Shown: positions 1 to 5,668, counted from the first letter of the stretch. The stretch is 7,985 nucleotides of DNA from Hyphomicrobium_A sp041659545 (GCA_041659545.1 JBAZYB010000184.1:1-7985), one strand, 5' to 3'. Translations and numbers: made by a program. Notes: generated by a model not told the origin, from the letters alone.

Positions 1-185
1 GGGTAAAACCAAGGCTAGGAATGGAACGCCATACAACAGAAGAAGGGCATGTGTTAAAGACCGAGAGAGCGCCTCGCCTGACGTCGGCCCGCCGCTGGAG
101 AAGGCGATCCAAAGAATGATCGCCATGCCAGCTGCCTCAAGACCCTCCAATCGCAAATACGGAAGTTCGCATCCAAGATTTGCGA
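1..185. other. No recognisable gene
   Basis: I see no coding region with family resemblance, no tRNA and no convincing hairpin terminator here. Reading frames on both strands are short and lack recognisable motifs. The stretch lies beyond the point where the neighbouring hsdM-like remnant has lost its homology, so it may be unrelated DNA joined by a deletion. Confidence 0.4.
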
Positions 186-392
186 TCAGGCGTGGCAGTC
201 GCTTTTTCCATCACCGCTGACGCTCCCCAAATATCCCTCGTGAACCTTCTCAAATTTGGCCTCCATCTGGCGGAGCGCGATGGGGGCAAGCACCGGCGGA
301 GCGTACTGATCGGGACGAAATGGTGTATCGGTCCAAAGCTGATCGGCCGCCGCAAATAGTGTCTGCGACACCTCCTGCAGATCGACCGACAT
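186..392 (-). pseudogene. Type I restriction-modification methylase (HsdM) N-terminal remnant
   Basis: Only the extreme N-terminus of a type I restriction-modification DNA methylase subunit seems to remain: 68 residues against roughly 500 or more in intact HsdM proteins. Residues 1-48 carry the HsdM N-terminal helical pattern (LFAAADQLW, then RPDQYAPPVLAPIALRQMEA) that normally precedes the SAM-binding catalytic domain. After about residue 50 the resemblance stops and the frame ends at a TGA. The catalytic motifs (a glycine-rich SAM motif and NPPF/Y) are absent. The start is credible: the minus strand reads GGGAGGGGCTGAAT directly before ATG, a strong Shine-Dalgarno at good spacing, so this is the true 5' end of a former gene rather than an internal piece. 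No hsdS or hsdR fragment is visible in the window. The family call comes from recalled similarity. A non-functional remnant is much more likely than an active gene. Confidence 0.55.
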
Positions 393-676
393 TCAGCCCC
401 TCCCGCCCCAATTCAGTTACTGGAGACTGCCACGTACTCAGTGCGGAGCGCCACCCTCAGCGCACGGCCAAATGGCAAAGTACAATGCCGCACGCGGCGT
501 CGCGGCGATAAAGCACTACGTTGCCGATGCCCCGGTCCACGGGCAACCTCGCCCGCATGAAGCTGTTGATAACTGTCACACGGGGAGGGGTATAAAGCGG
601 GCATTTGGAGGGGTAAGAAAGCGGTATGTGGATCATATTTTTACGTTAAATTTCAACGCGCTGCGATTGTGTCCGC
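393..676. other. No recognisable gene
   Basis: Both strands carry only short frames without family motifs. The stretch lies between the hsdM-like remnant and a tRNA-like 3' fragment. Its right end (about 620-665) is AT-richer than its surroundings. I see no terminator or convincing promoter. Confidence 0.35.
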
Positions 677-694
677 ATCCTAGTCCCCCAGCCA
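677..694 (+). other. tRNA-Gln 3'-end fragment, possible island attachment site
   Basis: The 18 bases read ATCCTAGTCCCCCAGCCA. This matches the layout of a tRNA 3' end: the last bases of the T-arm, a C-rich acceptor strand, a G discriminator and an encoded CCA. A G discriminator with a CCCCA acceptor strand fits alphaproteobacterial tRNA-Gln. The upstream bases do not supply the T-loop (GGTTCGAATCC is replaced by GTGTCCGCATCC) or the rest of a cloverleaf, so this is not a working tRNA. Integrated islands commonly leave such a duplicated tRNA 3' end as one att site beside their integrase. The adjoining minus-strand frame, whose stop lies at 696-698, fits that arrangement. The identity as tRNA-Gln is inferred from memory of the family. 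Confidence 0.45.
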
Positions 695-695
695 A

Positions 696-830
696 TTAAA
701 ACAACGACTTACTGGCTTGCTGTTTCTCCTCCGATGCTGCGGGCGTACCGCGGGCGTACCTTTTGGCGCAGCCGTCAGATTGTCTTCGGGCCTTAGGTAG
801 GCATACCGGAACCGGGGACAATGCCGTTCC
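696..830 (-). pseudogene. Possible integrase C-terminal tail, frameshifted
   Basis: On the minus strand a frame ends with a polar tail (SEEKQQASKSLF, then TAA) two bases from the tRNA-like 3' end. If one copy of the 11-base tandem repeat at 739-760 is removed, the frame continues upstream through RYAYLRPEDNLTAAPKGTPA. That resembles the region around and after the catalytic tyrosine of tyrosine recombinases (the RYAHL-type motif), though the match is short and made by eye. The Arg-His-Arg catalytic residues of the recombinase core are not visible further upstream, where stops appear in all frames. The arrangement, a tail pointing into a tRNA 3' end, is what tRNA-targeting island integrases show. 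I treat it as a degraded fragment; it could be chance. Confidence 0.3.
739..760. repeat. Two-copy 11-bp tandem repeat
   Basis: GCGGGCGTACC occurs twice head to tail with no gap. Because 11 is not a multiple of three, one copy shifts the minus-strand frame that runs through it. It looks like a slippage duplication inside the integrase-like tail. Confidence 0.7.
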
Positions 831-1399
831 AGTGGATCGTACCTCTAGTCAAACGGATCGCGTGACGGATGCCTTCGCTGGCTGGACATGTCTATCGCTT
901 GATGGCGTGGATGCTGCGTTTTTCATGACTGATAACTGCCTTCCTCACACTCCCACCTCAACATCTTCAATCTATCGTTCGGTTGGTCCCATGAGCGGTC
1001 ATCAGCCCGCCCGTGGTCGGCGCCGCCTGTACGATCGTCGACGAGGTCCGCTCGTGGAGGTGAACCGGCTGTCAGATGTCGATCTTCTCCGCGATCTCAC
1101 AATCTCAGCCGGGGCGACCGCCGGCCCCGCGCCAGTGTCGCGATCAACGCCCTGCGCAGAAACACAACACGCGCCCCTGCGCTGTCGGCCATGCCTACCT
1201 ATCGCGGCGACCGATTTCCAGTTATCGACGGCCGGCTGTAGATGAGGCGATTGCTGCCTGACCGGCGGGCCAAGCTGCGCAATTGCAGCACTCGGCCAGT
1301 TTGAAATAGATACGGGCTTCGGGTGGCAGTGGCCCGCCGCTCGACCCAATCTAGTATTCTAGCCGGACCGTGCGCATACCCCAAACGGGGTAATGTTGG
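831..1399. other. No recognisable gene, decayed sequence
   Basis: Several long open frames exist on both strands, but none has a family motif, good ribosome binding site or coherent composition, and they overlap one another in conflicting frames. On the minus strand a nine-codon tail (EIAEKIDI before TGA, near 1077-1106) resembles the end of some rhizobial integrases, but a stop lies just upstream, so I do not call it. A short inverted repeat at 1377-1392 (TACCCC, AAAC, GGGGTA) follows the LuxR-type remnant on the minus strand without a T-tract. I read the stretch as degraded mobile or regulatory DNA. Confidence 0.35.
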
Positions 1400-1770
1400 T
1401 CAGCCGTCTCTTTGGCCGATCGGCGGGTCGACCGCGAGTGCCAGACGCACGAGGTCGGCGCGCCTGCCGACACCGGTCTTGGCGTAGATCGCCTTGAACT
1501 GCGCTCTTACTGTCCCCTCGGATACGCCGCGCATCGCCGCAATTTCAGCTGCCGATCCCCCGCCCACCCATTAGGCGGCAGACTTCAGCTTCCGTCTCCG
1601 ACAAGCCATGGACAAGAGCGAGCCTTCGGGTGGATACGGAATGATTGTTGTCGGGATCGATGATGAAGATCAGCGCTCCCGCAAGGTTGCGCTCCAGTTC
1701 ACCCGTGCTGCCGTCGCGACCGTTACCAGTCGCCGGCCACATACCCCGACGGAGAGATGGGGTACGGCTC
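1400..1770 (-). pseudogene. LuxR-type HTH transcriptional regulator, C-terminal part, frameshifted
   Basis: This is the DNA-binding end of a LuxR/FixJ-type regulator. The upstream frame contains LAGALIFIIDPDN, the end of a sensory (PAS-like) region, then LVHGLSETEAEVCRLM, the first helix of the HTH. It then hits TGA. In the next frame the protein continues as AAEIAAMRGVSEGTVRAQFK and on through a KTGVGRRADLVRLAL-type last helix to a natural stop at 1400-1402. The two halves join if one base is removed from the run of five C on the plus strand at 1557-1561. That is a homopolymer slip, so it could be a true frameshift or a sequencing error. Upstream of about 1770 no frame continues the sensory domain convincingly, so the N-terminus is also missing. 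An IS3 fragment lies about 150 bases upstream and may have displaced it. The ligand and targets cannot be inferred. Confidence 0.7.
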
Positions 1771-1918
1771 TGCAGAACTGGGCCGCTTCTTCGTTGGAGC
1801 ATTCCGGAAGCTCATTGCAGTCGCCACTGCAGCAAGAGCGGGCGTCGACAGCGGGCGGGTCCGCCTGTCCGATGGGCTCACGACCGCGCATCATCTTCTT
1901 CGGTGACTTGGCTCTTGG

Positions 1919-2020
1919 CTAATGTTCCAAGACGCAGACCTCCGCGGTAGCCATACCGGCTTCCTGCCCGCGCAGGATGGTGATGATCTGCTCTTCTGAA
2001 AACCTGCCCTTACGCATCAT
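1919..2020 (-). mobile_element. IS3-family OrfA (transposase N-terminus) fragment
   Basis: The frame starts with two adjacent ATG codons behind a strong GAGGAGGCGG ribosome binding site, as IS3-family elements often show. It reads MRKGRFSEEQIITILRGQEA and then a TAEVC motif. This is the first helix of the OrfA helix-turn-helix that binds the IS ends. In intact proteins the sequence continues with an RKHGIS-type recognition helix. Here resemblance stops right after the AEVC motif and a TAG follows, so only about 28 of roughly 90-100 residues survive and OrfB (the DDE catalytic part) is absent. No terminal inverted repeats can be paired because one end is gone. The bases between this start and the LysR remnant upstream may include the IS left end. 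Confidence 0.75.
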
Positions 2021-2123
2021 CCGCCTCCTCTTCGAATCGACGGACACTAGCTCAGCTCGGGCACCCCCTGCTGTGGCAAGGTCACAACGAATACGATGAC
2101 GCCCCGTTGGGAGGAGAAGGCAA

Positions 2124-2333
2124 TCAATCAGCCACTTGGAGTTCGCCCTTCGTGGCGACGGCTTGACGAACGACTGCCTCGGTGAGGCTGGCTGAGCATA
2201 GCTCGATAAAGCGGTAGGCAAAGCCGCGCAGATATCTATCCTTGCGCACAGCATTACGTGAGGTGTTGCGTTCAAACAGATCGTTGGTCGGCAACAGTGC
2301 CAATCCGGTATCCCGTTCGGCGTCAAATGCTCG
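2124..2333 (-). pseudogene. CysB-like LysR regulator, C-terminal remnant
   Basis: About 70 residues before the TGA resemble the C-terminus of CysB/Cbl-type LysR regulators: FDAERDTGLALLP, then LFERNTSRNAVRK and YLRGFAYRFIELCS, ending in a helix. In intact family members this is the last strand of the effector-binding domain plus the terminal helices, preceded by a glycine-rich loop of the GLGVGI type. Here the residues before FDAE do not match that loop or anything I know. The N-terminal winged helix and most of the co-inducer domain are therefore missing. The open frame continues upstream to 2453, overlapping the stop of the neighbouring nuclease-like gene, but that part has no resemblance to LysR proteins. 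It is a truncated remnant with no expected function. Confidence 0.55.
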
Positions 2334-2452
2334 GCCGTCACGTCGAGCAAGCTGAACGGGCGAGATGCCGAGAAAGCGGCCATCGAGGCGAAGTAGTGCA
2401 ACGCGGCTTCCTATCGTGCCGCCCGAGATAGTTCTGCCTTGGACAGCGGACA

Positions 2453-3333
2453 TTAGCCGAGCGCCAACTCGGCGACGACCGGCGCGTGATAGGAGCCGGC
2501 TGAGCGCAGCGATTTGCCAAAACCGACCGCTTCGTCCGCAAGCGCTTCGTTGTGCACTTCGAGCTTCCGGAAATGACCATAGAGCGAGGTACTCGCGAGG
2601 ATGTGGTCGAGCATCACTGGCCTGCCGGCGTGCAGCGCGCTCCAGCGCCGGTCCTCGGGAAGATATCGATCGAGGAGGACAAGCCCGTGATCAGCGAGGC
2701 TGCTCGCCCCCACGTCCTCCTCCGCAGCTCGCACGAGACGAAGCGCCGCCGCGTACTCATCGCAGTTGAAGTCGCCGGCGACCACGAGGAGCCGCGCGGG
2801 ATCAAACTTTAGCAACGCTTCGACGAGCAGGCGCAGTTCGAGTGCCTGGCCCAGCTGTTTGAGCATCGAGACATAGAACCCCTCTGCCCACCCCTCCACG
2901 GAGCGCCATTCGAATGCCGACACCTTCTCGCCCGGGATGGGGCTCGCCAAAGGCGCACGCAGGTGCACATTGATGACCGTCAGTATTTCTCCGCTTGGCA
3001 GTTCGATGTCCGTCTGCAGCAGGGGCCGATCAAAATAAGCCGGCCCCCCGGGAATGGCAGCTGATACGGGCGCCGCCACATAGTCGTGTCGCACCTGTCG
3101 CTGGCTGACGATCCGATAGCGGGACGCGGTTACGAGGTTGTGCACGTCGGCGGGGCCTCCGCTGGCGCCCGCGCCGTGACAGCGAGATCGAACTCGGCAC
3201 ACGCAGTGCCATGGAGGAGTTCTTTGAGGGCGAGGAGTTCCCGTTGTTTATGCTGCGACACCTTCTGGGCGTTTACCTCCTGCAGGTACAGCACGTCAGC
3301 ATTCAACCGCTGTACGGCGCGCGCGCGCCGCTG
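2453..3333 (-). pseudogene. Endonuclease/exonuclease/phosphatase-family protein, truncated and frameshifted
   Basis: The sequence shows the EEP (DNase I-like, metal-dependent phosphodiesterase) fold. Signature pieces on the minus strand in order are: LNADVLYLQEVN with the metal-binding Glu, INVHL, VVAGDFNCDE with the catalytic Asp/Asn, MLDHILAS, and a terminal GSYHAPVVAEL. Intact enzymes have SDH at the last site; the Asp is Tyr here, which should damage catalysis even if the frame were restored. The main frame covers 2453 to about 3180. The LYLQEV part lies in a different frame, and a one-base indel near 3170-3185 separates them (EFDLAVT ends one frame and GGPADVHNLVT continues the other). 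The usual N-terminal strand with its catalytic Asn (a TFNxEN-type motif) is missing, because the DNA beyond about 3340 belongs to a plus-strand nitroreductase start. The substrate is unknown; the family includes nucleases and phosphatases. Confidence 0.75.
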
Positions 3334-3369
3334 ATTGAAAAACGCGAACGCAATAGGGAAATTAGGTTC

Positions 3370-3786
3370 ATGGACATTGAACAGGCCATTGCCGGGCGTC
3401 GCAGCGTGCGCGATTACACAGAGGCGGCCGTCGATGAAGCAGTGATCGGCCGTCTTATCGAGACGGCTGTCCTCGCACCTAGTGCGATGAACGAGCAGCC
3501 GTTCATACGTTCTCGCCAGACATTTAGGCGAAGGAGCGCAACTTCCTACCGGTGCCGCTCCTCCCTTGGACAGCGCTGCAATCTACTCTATGAGCCGTCC
3601 ACACACGGCTCGCAGCGCGAGCCCGGTGACGGCTGCCCCCTGAGGCAAGAGCGAACTCTGCAGTTGTGGGTCGAAGGATGTGTCCGCCACGCCGCCAACG
3701 GCGCGGACTCAGAAGTGCCGCTTGGTAACCAGCTATCGGTGCGCACTGAGGCGAAGGGGATTACCGCTAGTCCGCAGGCGTTGTAA
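3370..3786 (+). pseudogene. Nitroreductase, N-terminal remnant
   Basis: The first 45 residues match the N-terminus of FMN-dependent nitroreductases (NfsB/NOX superfamily). MDIEQAIAGRRSVRDYTEAA contains the RRSxRxY motif that binds the FMN phosphate, and a VLAPSAMNEQPF-type motif near residues 34-45 also contacts the cofactor. Intact proteins have about 180-220 residues. After residue 45 (near 3505) the frame stays open to a stop at 3784-3786, but the translation is Arg/Ser/Cys-rich and has no nitroreductase features, so an insertion or deletion replaced the rest. The ATG at 3370 is chosen because homology begins exactly there; AGGGA lies about 10 bases upstream. An in-frame ATG at 3211 is earlier, but its extra residues overlap the antisense nuclease pseudogene and look like shadow sequence. 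Confidence 0.7.
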
Positions 3787-3790
3787 AGCG
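3505..3790. other. Hairpin-rich insertion, possible structured-RNA or group II intron remnant
   Basis: The stretch that breaks the nitroreductase lacks coding character on both strands but is dense in inverted repeats. One is GAGCCGT/ACGGCTC at 3592-3611 with a 6-base loop. Another is GTCCGC/GCGGAC at 3682-3708 enclosing GCCG/CGGC with a CCAA loop. A further pairing of GGTAA with TTACC lies near 3724-3763. The overall look (short stems joined by GAAG and GGTAAC-type linkers) reminds me of the 5' ribozyme domains of bacterial group II introns, but no reverse transcriptase frame follows and I cannot identify a GTGYG start or a domain V. A frame on the minus strand across this region (3588-3905) has no family resemblance. 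The RNA interpretation is tentative. Confidence 0.25.
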
Positions 3791-3910
3791 CACTAGTTAG
3801 ATATCGATTTAAGCAGGCTCTGATCGAGCCCGAGTGATCGGCCTGTCGCGAGCGGGCTATCTTGATGGCACTCCCGTTCACGCCGCCGGGGCTTCTGTCC
3901 TTCAAGGACC

Positions 3911-4111
3911 TTAGGCATCTCGTTTCTTCACCTCCTGTTCCGCGATAGCGCGGTTTAGATCGGCGACCGCGGCAACTCTACCGGCCGTCTCTTTCTGCGT
4001 GGCGTCTTTGGACCCGCCCTCACCGCCTCCCCTGAAGCCCCGGGAAATCCAGCGGTCCAGCGTAGCCTGGATCTTATCCCGTTTCTCTTTCAGTCTGGCA
4101 ACTAGCGGCAC
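3911..4111 (-). CDS. Small hypothetical protein, 66 aa, GTG start
   Basis: I do not recognise this family. The frame is open further upstream (to a TTG at 4192), but the best start is the GTG at 4109-4111: the minus strand reads AAGGAG, seven bases, then GTG, an excellent Shine-Dalgarno arrangement, while the upstream TTG has none. The predicted 66-residue protein is charged, with an N-terminal helix rich in Lys/Arg/Glu (LKEKRDKIQATLDRWISR), a glycine-rich linker (GFRGGGEGG) and a C-terminal amphipathic helix ending in EQEVKKRDA. It has no signal peptide and no membrane segment, so a cytoplasmic protein is expected. It is divergent from the nitroreductase remnant and transcribed away from the PRC-barrel gene. 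No clear terminator follows. A role cannot be assigned. Confidence 0.45.
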   Translation of the reverse strand: MPLVARLKEKRDKIQATLDRWISRGFRGGGEGGSKDATQKETAGRVAAVADLNRAIAEQEVKKRDA

Positions 4112-4355
4112 ATCACTACTCCTTGCTTCCACTAACCGTGGCTTGGGTCGGGCCTGTTCGGAGCTGAGTCGACGCCGAAACGTCTCCGACAATAGACTCA
4201 GACCTTAGTCTGTCTCCATCTCTTGTAAGATGAACCCGGCATGCGTTCGCCACGAGTTTAGTGGCGGATCCGACGGCGGGTATGGCTGCGGAAGCAGTCG
4301 ACGCGCCGATACTTGCCGGTGGAGAACGGGGCGTGGTGTCTATTCTCAACCTGAT

Positions 4356-4380
4356 GGAACAGGGGCGCCCGCAACTCGTT
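4356..4380 (+). promoter_or_regulatory. EcfG-type general stress promoter
   Basis: GGAAC at 4356-4360 is followed by exactly 16 bases and CGTT at 4377-4380. This is the alphaproteobacterial EcfG (SigT/RpoE2) consensus with no mismatch. It lies about 85 bases upstream of the PRC-barrel ATG on the same strand, so transcription should begin near 4386 and give a leader of about 80 bases. In these bacteria EcfG is released by phosphorylated PhyR sequestering the anti-sigma factor NepR. None of those genes is in the window. Confidence 0.7.
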
Positions 4381-4414
4381 GAGTCAGCGTTGCCCCTGAG
4401 GCAGCTCGTATCGA

Positions 4415-4437
4415 CGCCGTCGGACGTACCGACGGCG
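4415..4437 (+). promoter_or_regulatory. Perfect 9-bp inverted repeat in the leader
   Basis: CGCCGTCGG, five bases (ACGTA) and CCGACGGCG form a perfect hairpin about 28 bases upstream of the PRC-barrel start and roughly 30 bases after the expected transcription start. It has no T-tract, and the ribosome binding site GAAGGA (4451-4456) lies just after it. It could be an mRNA hairpin that affects stability or translation, or a protein-binding operator. The sequence alone does not decide between these. Confidence 0.5.
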
Positions 4438-4465
4438 ACAAATTCATTGTGAAGGAATTCCAATA

Positions 4466-4885
4466 ATGAAGACTCGCACAACAGCAGCATCGGCTTTGGC
4501 ACTCGTATCGCTGATGTCCTGCTCAGCCCTCGCTCAGGACAGCACGACGGCACAGACCCCAGCGGCCATCACGACGCCCAACGGCGGTAGGATGGCGACT
4601 GATCAGACGTCTGCTTCGGCCCTGCTCAACAAAAGCGTTCTCAACATGGCGAATGAATCGATCGGCGACGTCAACGATGTGATCATCGGTGGAGACGGCC
4701 GAGTGTTATCGGTCATCATCGGCGTCGGAGGCTTCCTTGGCATGGGCGAGAAAGCTGTAGCGCTGCCATTCGATCAGCTCACCATCAGCAAGGACAAGAA
4801 CAACGAGCTCGTGGTGCAAACACAAGCGACGAAAGCCAGCCTTCAAGCGGCGCCGCAATATGTGAAACCCGACGGCCGCACGTGA
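4466..4885 (+). CDS. Secreted PRC-barrel domain protein
   Basis: The 139-residue product has an N-terminal export signal (residues 1 to about 23, basic start, hydrophobic core, cleavage after ALA) and then a Thr/Ala-rich linker. Residues about 50-130 form a PRC-barrel-like beta domain: SALLNKSVLNMANESIGDVN and VIIGGDGRVLSVIIGVGGFL, followed by GEKAVALPFDQLTI. The GxVxDVxxxxDGxVxxVVVxVGGFLG pattern is typical of exported PRC-barrel proteins in Hyphomicrobiales. LMSC at 16-19 is close to a lipobox, so a lipoprotein is possible but less likely. The start follows GAAGGA by nine bases. Family members are often stress-induced; their molecular role is poorly defined. Here an exact EcfG-type promoter and a leader hairpin lie upstream, and the His-rich gene follows within about 50 bases, so the two are probably co-transcribed. 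Location is inferred to be periplasm or outer envelope. Confidence 0.85.
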   Translation: MKTRTTAASALALVSLMSCSALAQDSTTAQTPAAITTPNGGRMATDQTSASALLNKSVLNMANESIGDVNDVIIGGDGRVLSVIIGVGGFLGMGEKAVALPFDQLTISKDKNNELVVQTQATKASLQAAPQYVKPDGRT

Positions 4886-4896
4886 TTCTGCGCGCT

Positions 4897-4914
4897 GCCT
4901 CGAATAATCGAGGC
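4897..4914 (+). promoter_or_regulatory. Short intergenic hairpin
   Basis: GCCTCGA, four bases (ATAA) and TCGAGGC form a perfect 7-bp stem between the PRC-barrel stop and the His-rich start. No T-tract follows, so it is not a normal terminator. It could mark an RNA processing point or modulate translation of the second gene. Confidence 0.35.
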
Positions 4915-4936
4915 TGCACTCGAACCAGGTATGAAA

Positions 4937-5251
4937 ATGAAACTCAAATACACTTTCGCAGTACTTGCTCTGCTGCTTCCGGTGGGCGCCTACTCCAATG
5001 CGACCCTCGCCGCACCGGGCTCGCCAACGCACAGCATTGTAGCGCCGCAGAGCCTATTAAGGGCAGTAGATTATCGCACCTATCGCCACTGTCACCGTCA
5101 CCACGGCAAGCGTCGCTGCCACGGCGGAAACGCATACCGGTCGCCGGGCATTTACCTCGGCTTCGGCGGCGGACGACATCACTACCGCGGCCACCGACAT
5201 ATGAAACACCATGGCGGTGGCAACCACCCCACCGGTCATCACCGTCGCTGA
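4937..5251 (+). CDS. Secreted His/Gly/Arg-rich small protein
   Basis: The product of about 104 residues begins with an export signal (MKLKYTFAVLALLLPVGAYS, cleavage likely after ATLA near residue 25). The mature part ends in a strongly His-, Arg- and Gly-rich tail: clusters such as RHCHRHHGKRRCHGG and GRHHYRGHRHMKHHGGGNH give about 14 histidines in the last 60 residues, plus two cysteines. Such composition can bind divalent metals (Ni, Zn, Cu), but similar GYR/H-rich exported proteins of unknown role are common in Hyphomicrobiales. I choose the ATG at 4937 because CCAGGT then sits at a workable distance; an ATG at 4931 adds two residues but leaves almost no spacer. It follows the PRC-barrel gene closely on the same strand and a strong terminator follows 14 bases after the stop, so it is probably the last gene of a two-gene stress operon. 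Confidence 0.75.
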   Translation: MKLKYTFAVLALLLPVGAYSNATLAAPGSPTHSIVAPQSLLRAVDYRTYRHCHRHHGKRRCHGGNAYRSPGIYLGFGGGRHHYRGHRHMKHHGGGNHPTGHHRR

Positions 5252-5265
5252 TCATTCAGTTGTCG

Positions 5266-5300
5266 AGCCACCCGCGGCGAGCCGCAGCGGGTGGCTTTTT
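5266..5300 (+). terminator. Strong intrinsic terminator
   Basis: A perfect 10-bp stem (AGCCACCCGC with GCGGGTGGCT, 11-base loop) is followed immediately by TTTT. It lies 14 bases after the stop of the His-rich gene and closes the PRC-barrel operon. Confidence 0.9.
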
Positions 5301-5449
5301 AAACTCACGGCGTCCGCAAGGGCTGCCAATTGTGATGCACATCAGTAGAGGGGGTAAACGAGGTCAGGGTGCGCGCGGGAACACTCAAAGGTATGAAGTC
5401 TCCGCTCGATTGCATCGAAAATGCGCGAGCGACCACACTCGCTCATTCT
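5301..5449. other. Intergenic region between converging units
   Basis: This stretch separates the plus-strand PRC-barrel/His-rich operon from the minus-strand Ala/Lys-rich gene, which converge here. I see only the hairpin at 5418-5444 in it. A GGAAC at 5378-5382 is not followed by a CGTT at EcfG spacing. Confidence 0.4.
5418..5444 (-). terminator. Weak hairpin terminator candidate
   Basis: On the minus strand GAGCGA, six bases and TCGCTC form a hairpin that starts six bases after the stop of the Ala/Lys-rich gene. A short ATTTTC stretch follows a few bases beyond the stem. The stem is short and the T-run displaced, so this is a weak terminator at best. Confidence 0.35.
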
Positions 5450-5668
5450 TCACAGTGGACGCTTGGGCGATCTTGTCTTCTTCGGCTCCGAGATGCCGGC
5501 ATCAGCCTCTTTCGCCAAGCGCGCGGCCCTCAGCCGCGCGGTCTTCGCTAGAACGGCAACCCTTTTTGCCTCGTGTTCACGCATGGCCTGAGCAGCATCT
5601 TGCGCGCGGCTCTCTTTCGCTGCAGCAGCAGAGCTTTGGAGCACTCTTGTATTTGAGGCAATTGGCAA
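5450..5668 (-). CDS. Ala/Lys/Arg-rich small helical protein, 3' part of a split gene
   Basis: The 72-residue frame (TTG start at 5666-5668, or ATG at 5582-5584 giving 44 residues) encodes a highly helical protein: an Ala/Ser-rich segment, then AMREHEAKRVAVLAKTARLR and a basic tail with KKTRSPKRPL. The AKTARLRALRLAKEA-type helix recurs in small hypothetical proteins of Bradyrhizobium and relatives, from recollection; function is unknown and the charge suggests nucleic-acid or protein binding. Neither start has a convincing Shine-Dalgarno. The frame is in register with the 38-codon gene just upstream (5678-5794), separated from it only by a TGA and three codons. The most economical reading is therefore one gene of about 114 codons with an in-frame stop, driven by the EcfG-type promoter at 5817-5842. 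Downstream reinitiation is the alternative. Confidence 0.5.
   Translation of the reverse strand: MPIASNTRVLQSSAAAAKESRAQDAAQAMREHEAKRVAVLAKTARLRAARLAKEADAGISEPKKTRSPKRPL

Noticed and set aside
809..832. GGAAC followed by CGTT resembling an EcfG promoter
   Set aside because: The spacing is only 12 bases, outside the 16-17 required.
1077..1106. Minus-strand tail EIAEKIDI resembling an integrase end
   Set aside because: Only nine codons before an upstream in-frame stop; too short to support a call.
763..1245. 160-codon plus-strand open frame
   Set aside because: No family motif, no ribosome binding site, Arg/Pro/Ser-rich composition typical of a shadow frame, and overlaps other long frames on both strands.
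1002..1349. 115-codon minus-strand open frame
   Set aside because: Arg-rich low-complexity translation with no recognisable domain; looks like a GC-rich chance frame.
3588..3905. 105-codon minus-strand frame over the hairpin-rich region
   Set aside because: No family resemblance and no ribosome binding site; runs through strong inverted repeats, so treated as non-coding.
4261..4452. 63-codon plus-strand open frame with GTG start
   Set aside because: It contains the exact EcfG-type promoter and the leader palindrome of the next gene, so it is more likely upstream regulatory DNA than coding.
4116..4553. 145-codon minus-strand open frame
   Set aside because: Antisense to the PRC-barrel start and its promoter; Ser/Arg/Cys-rich, no motif.
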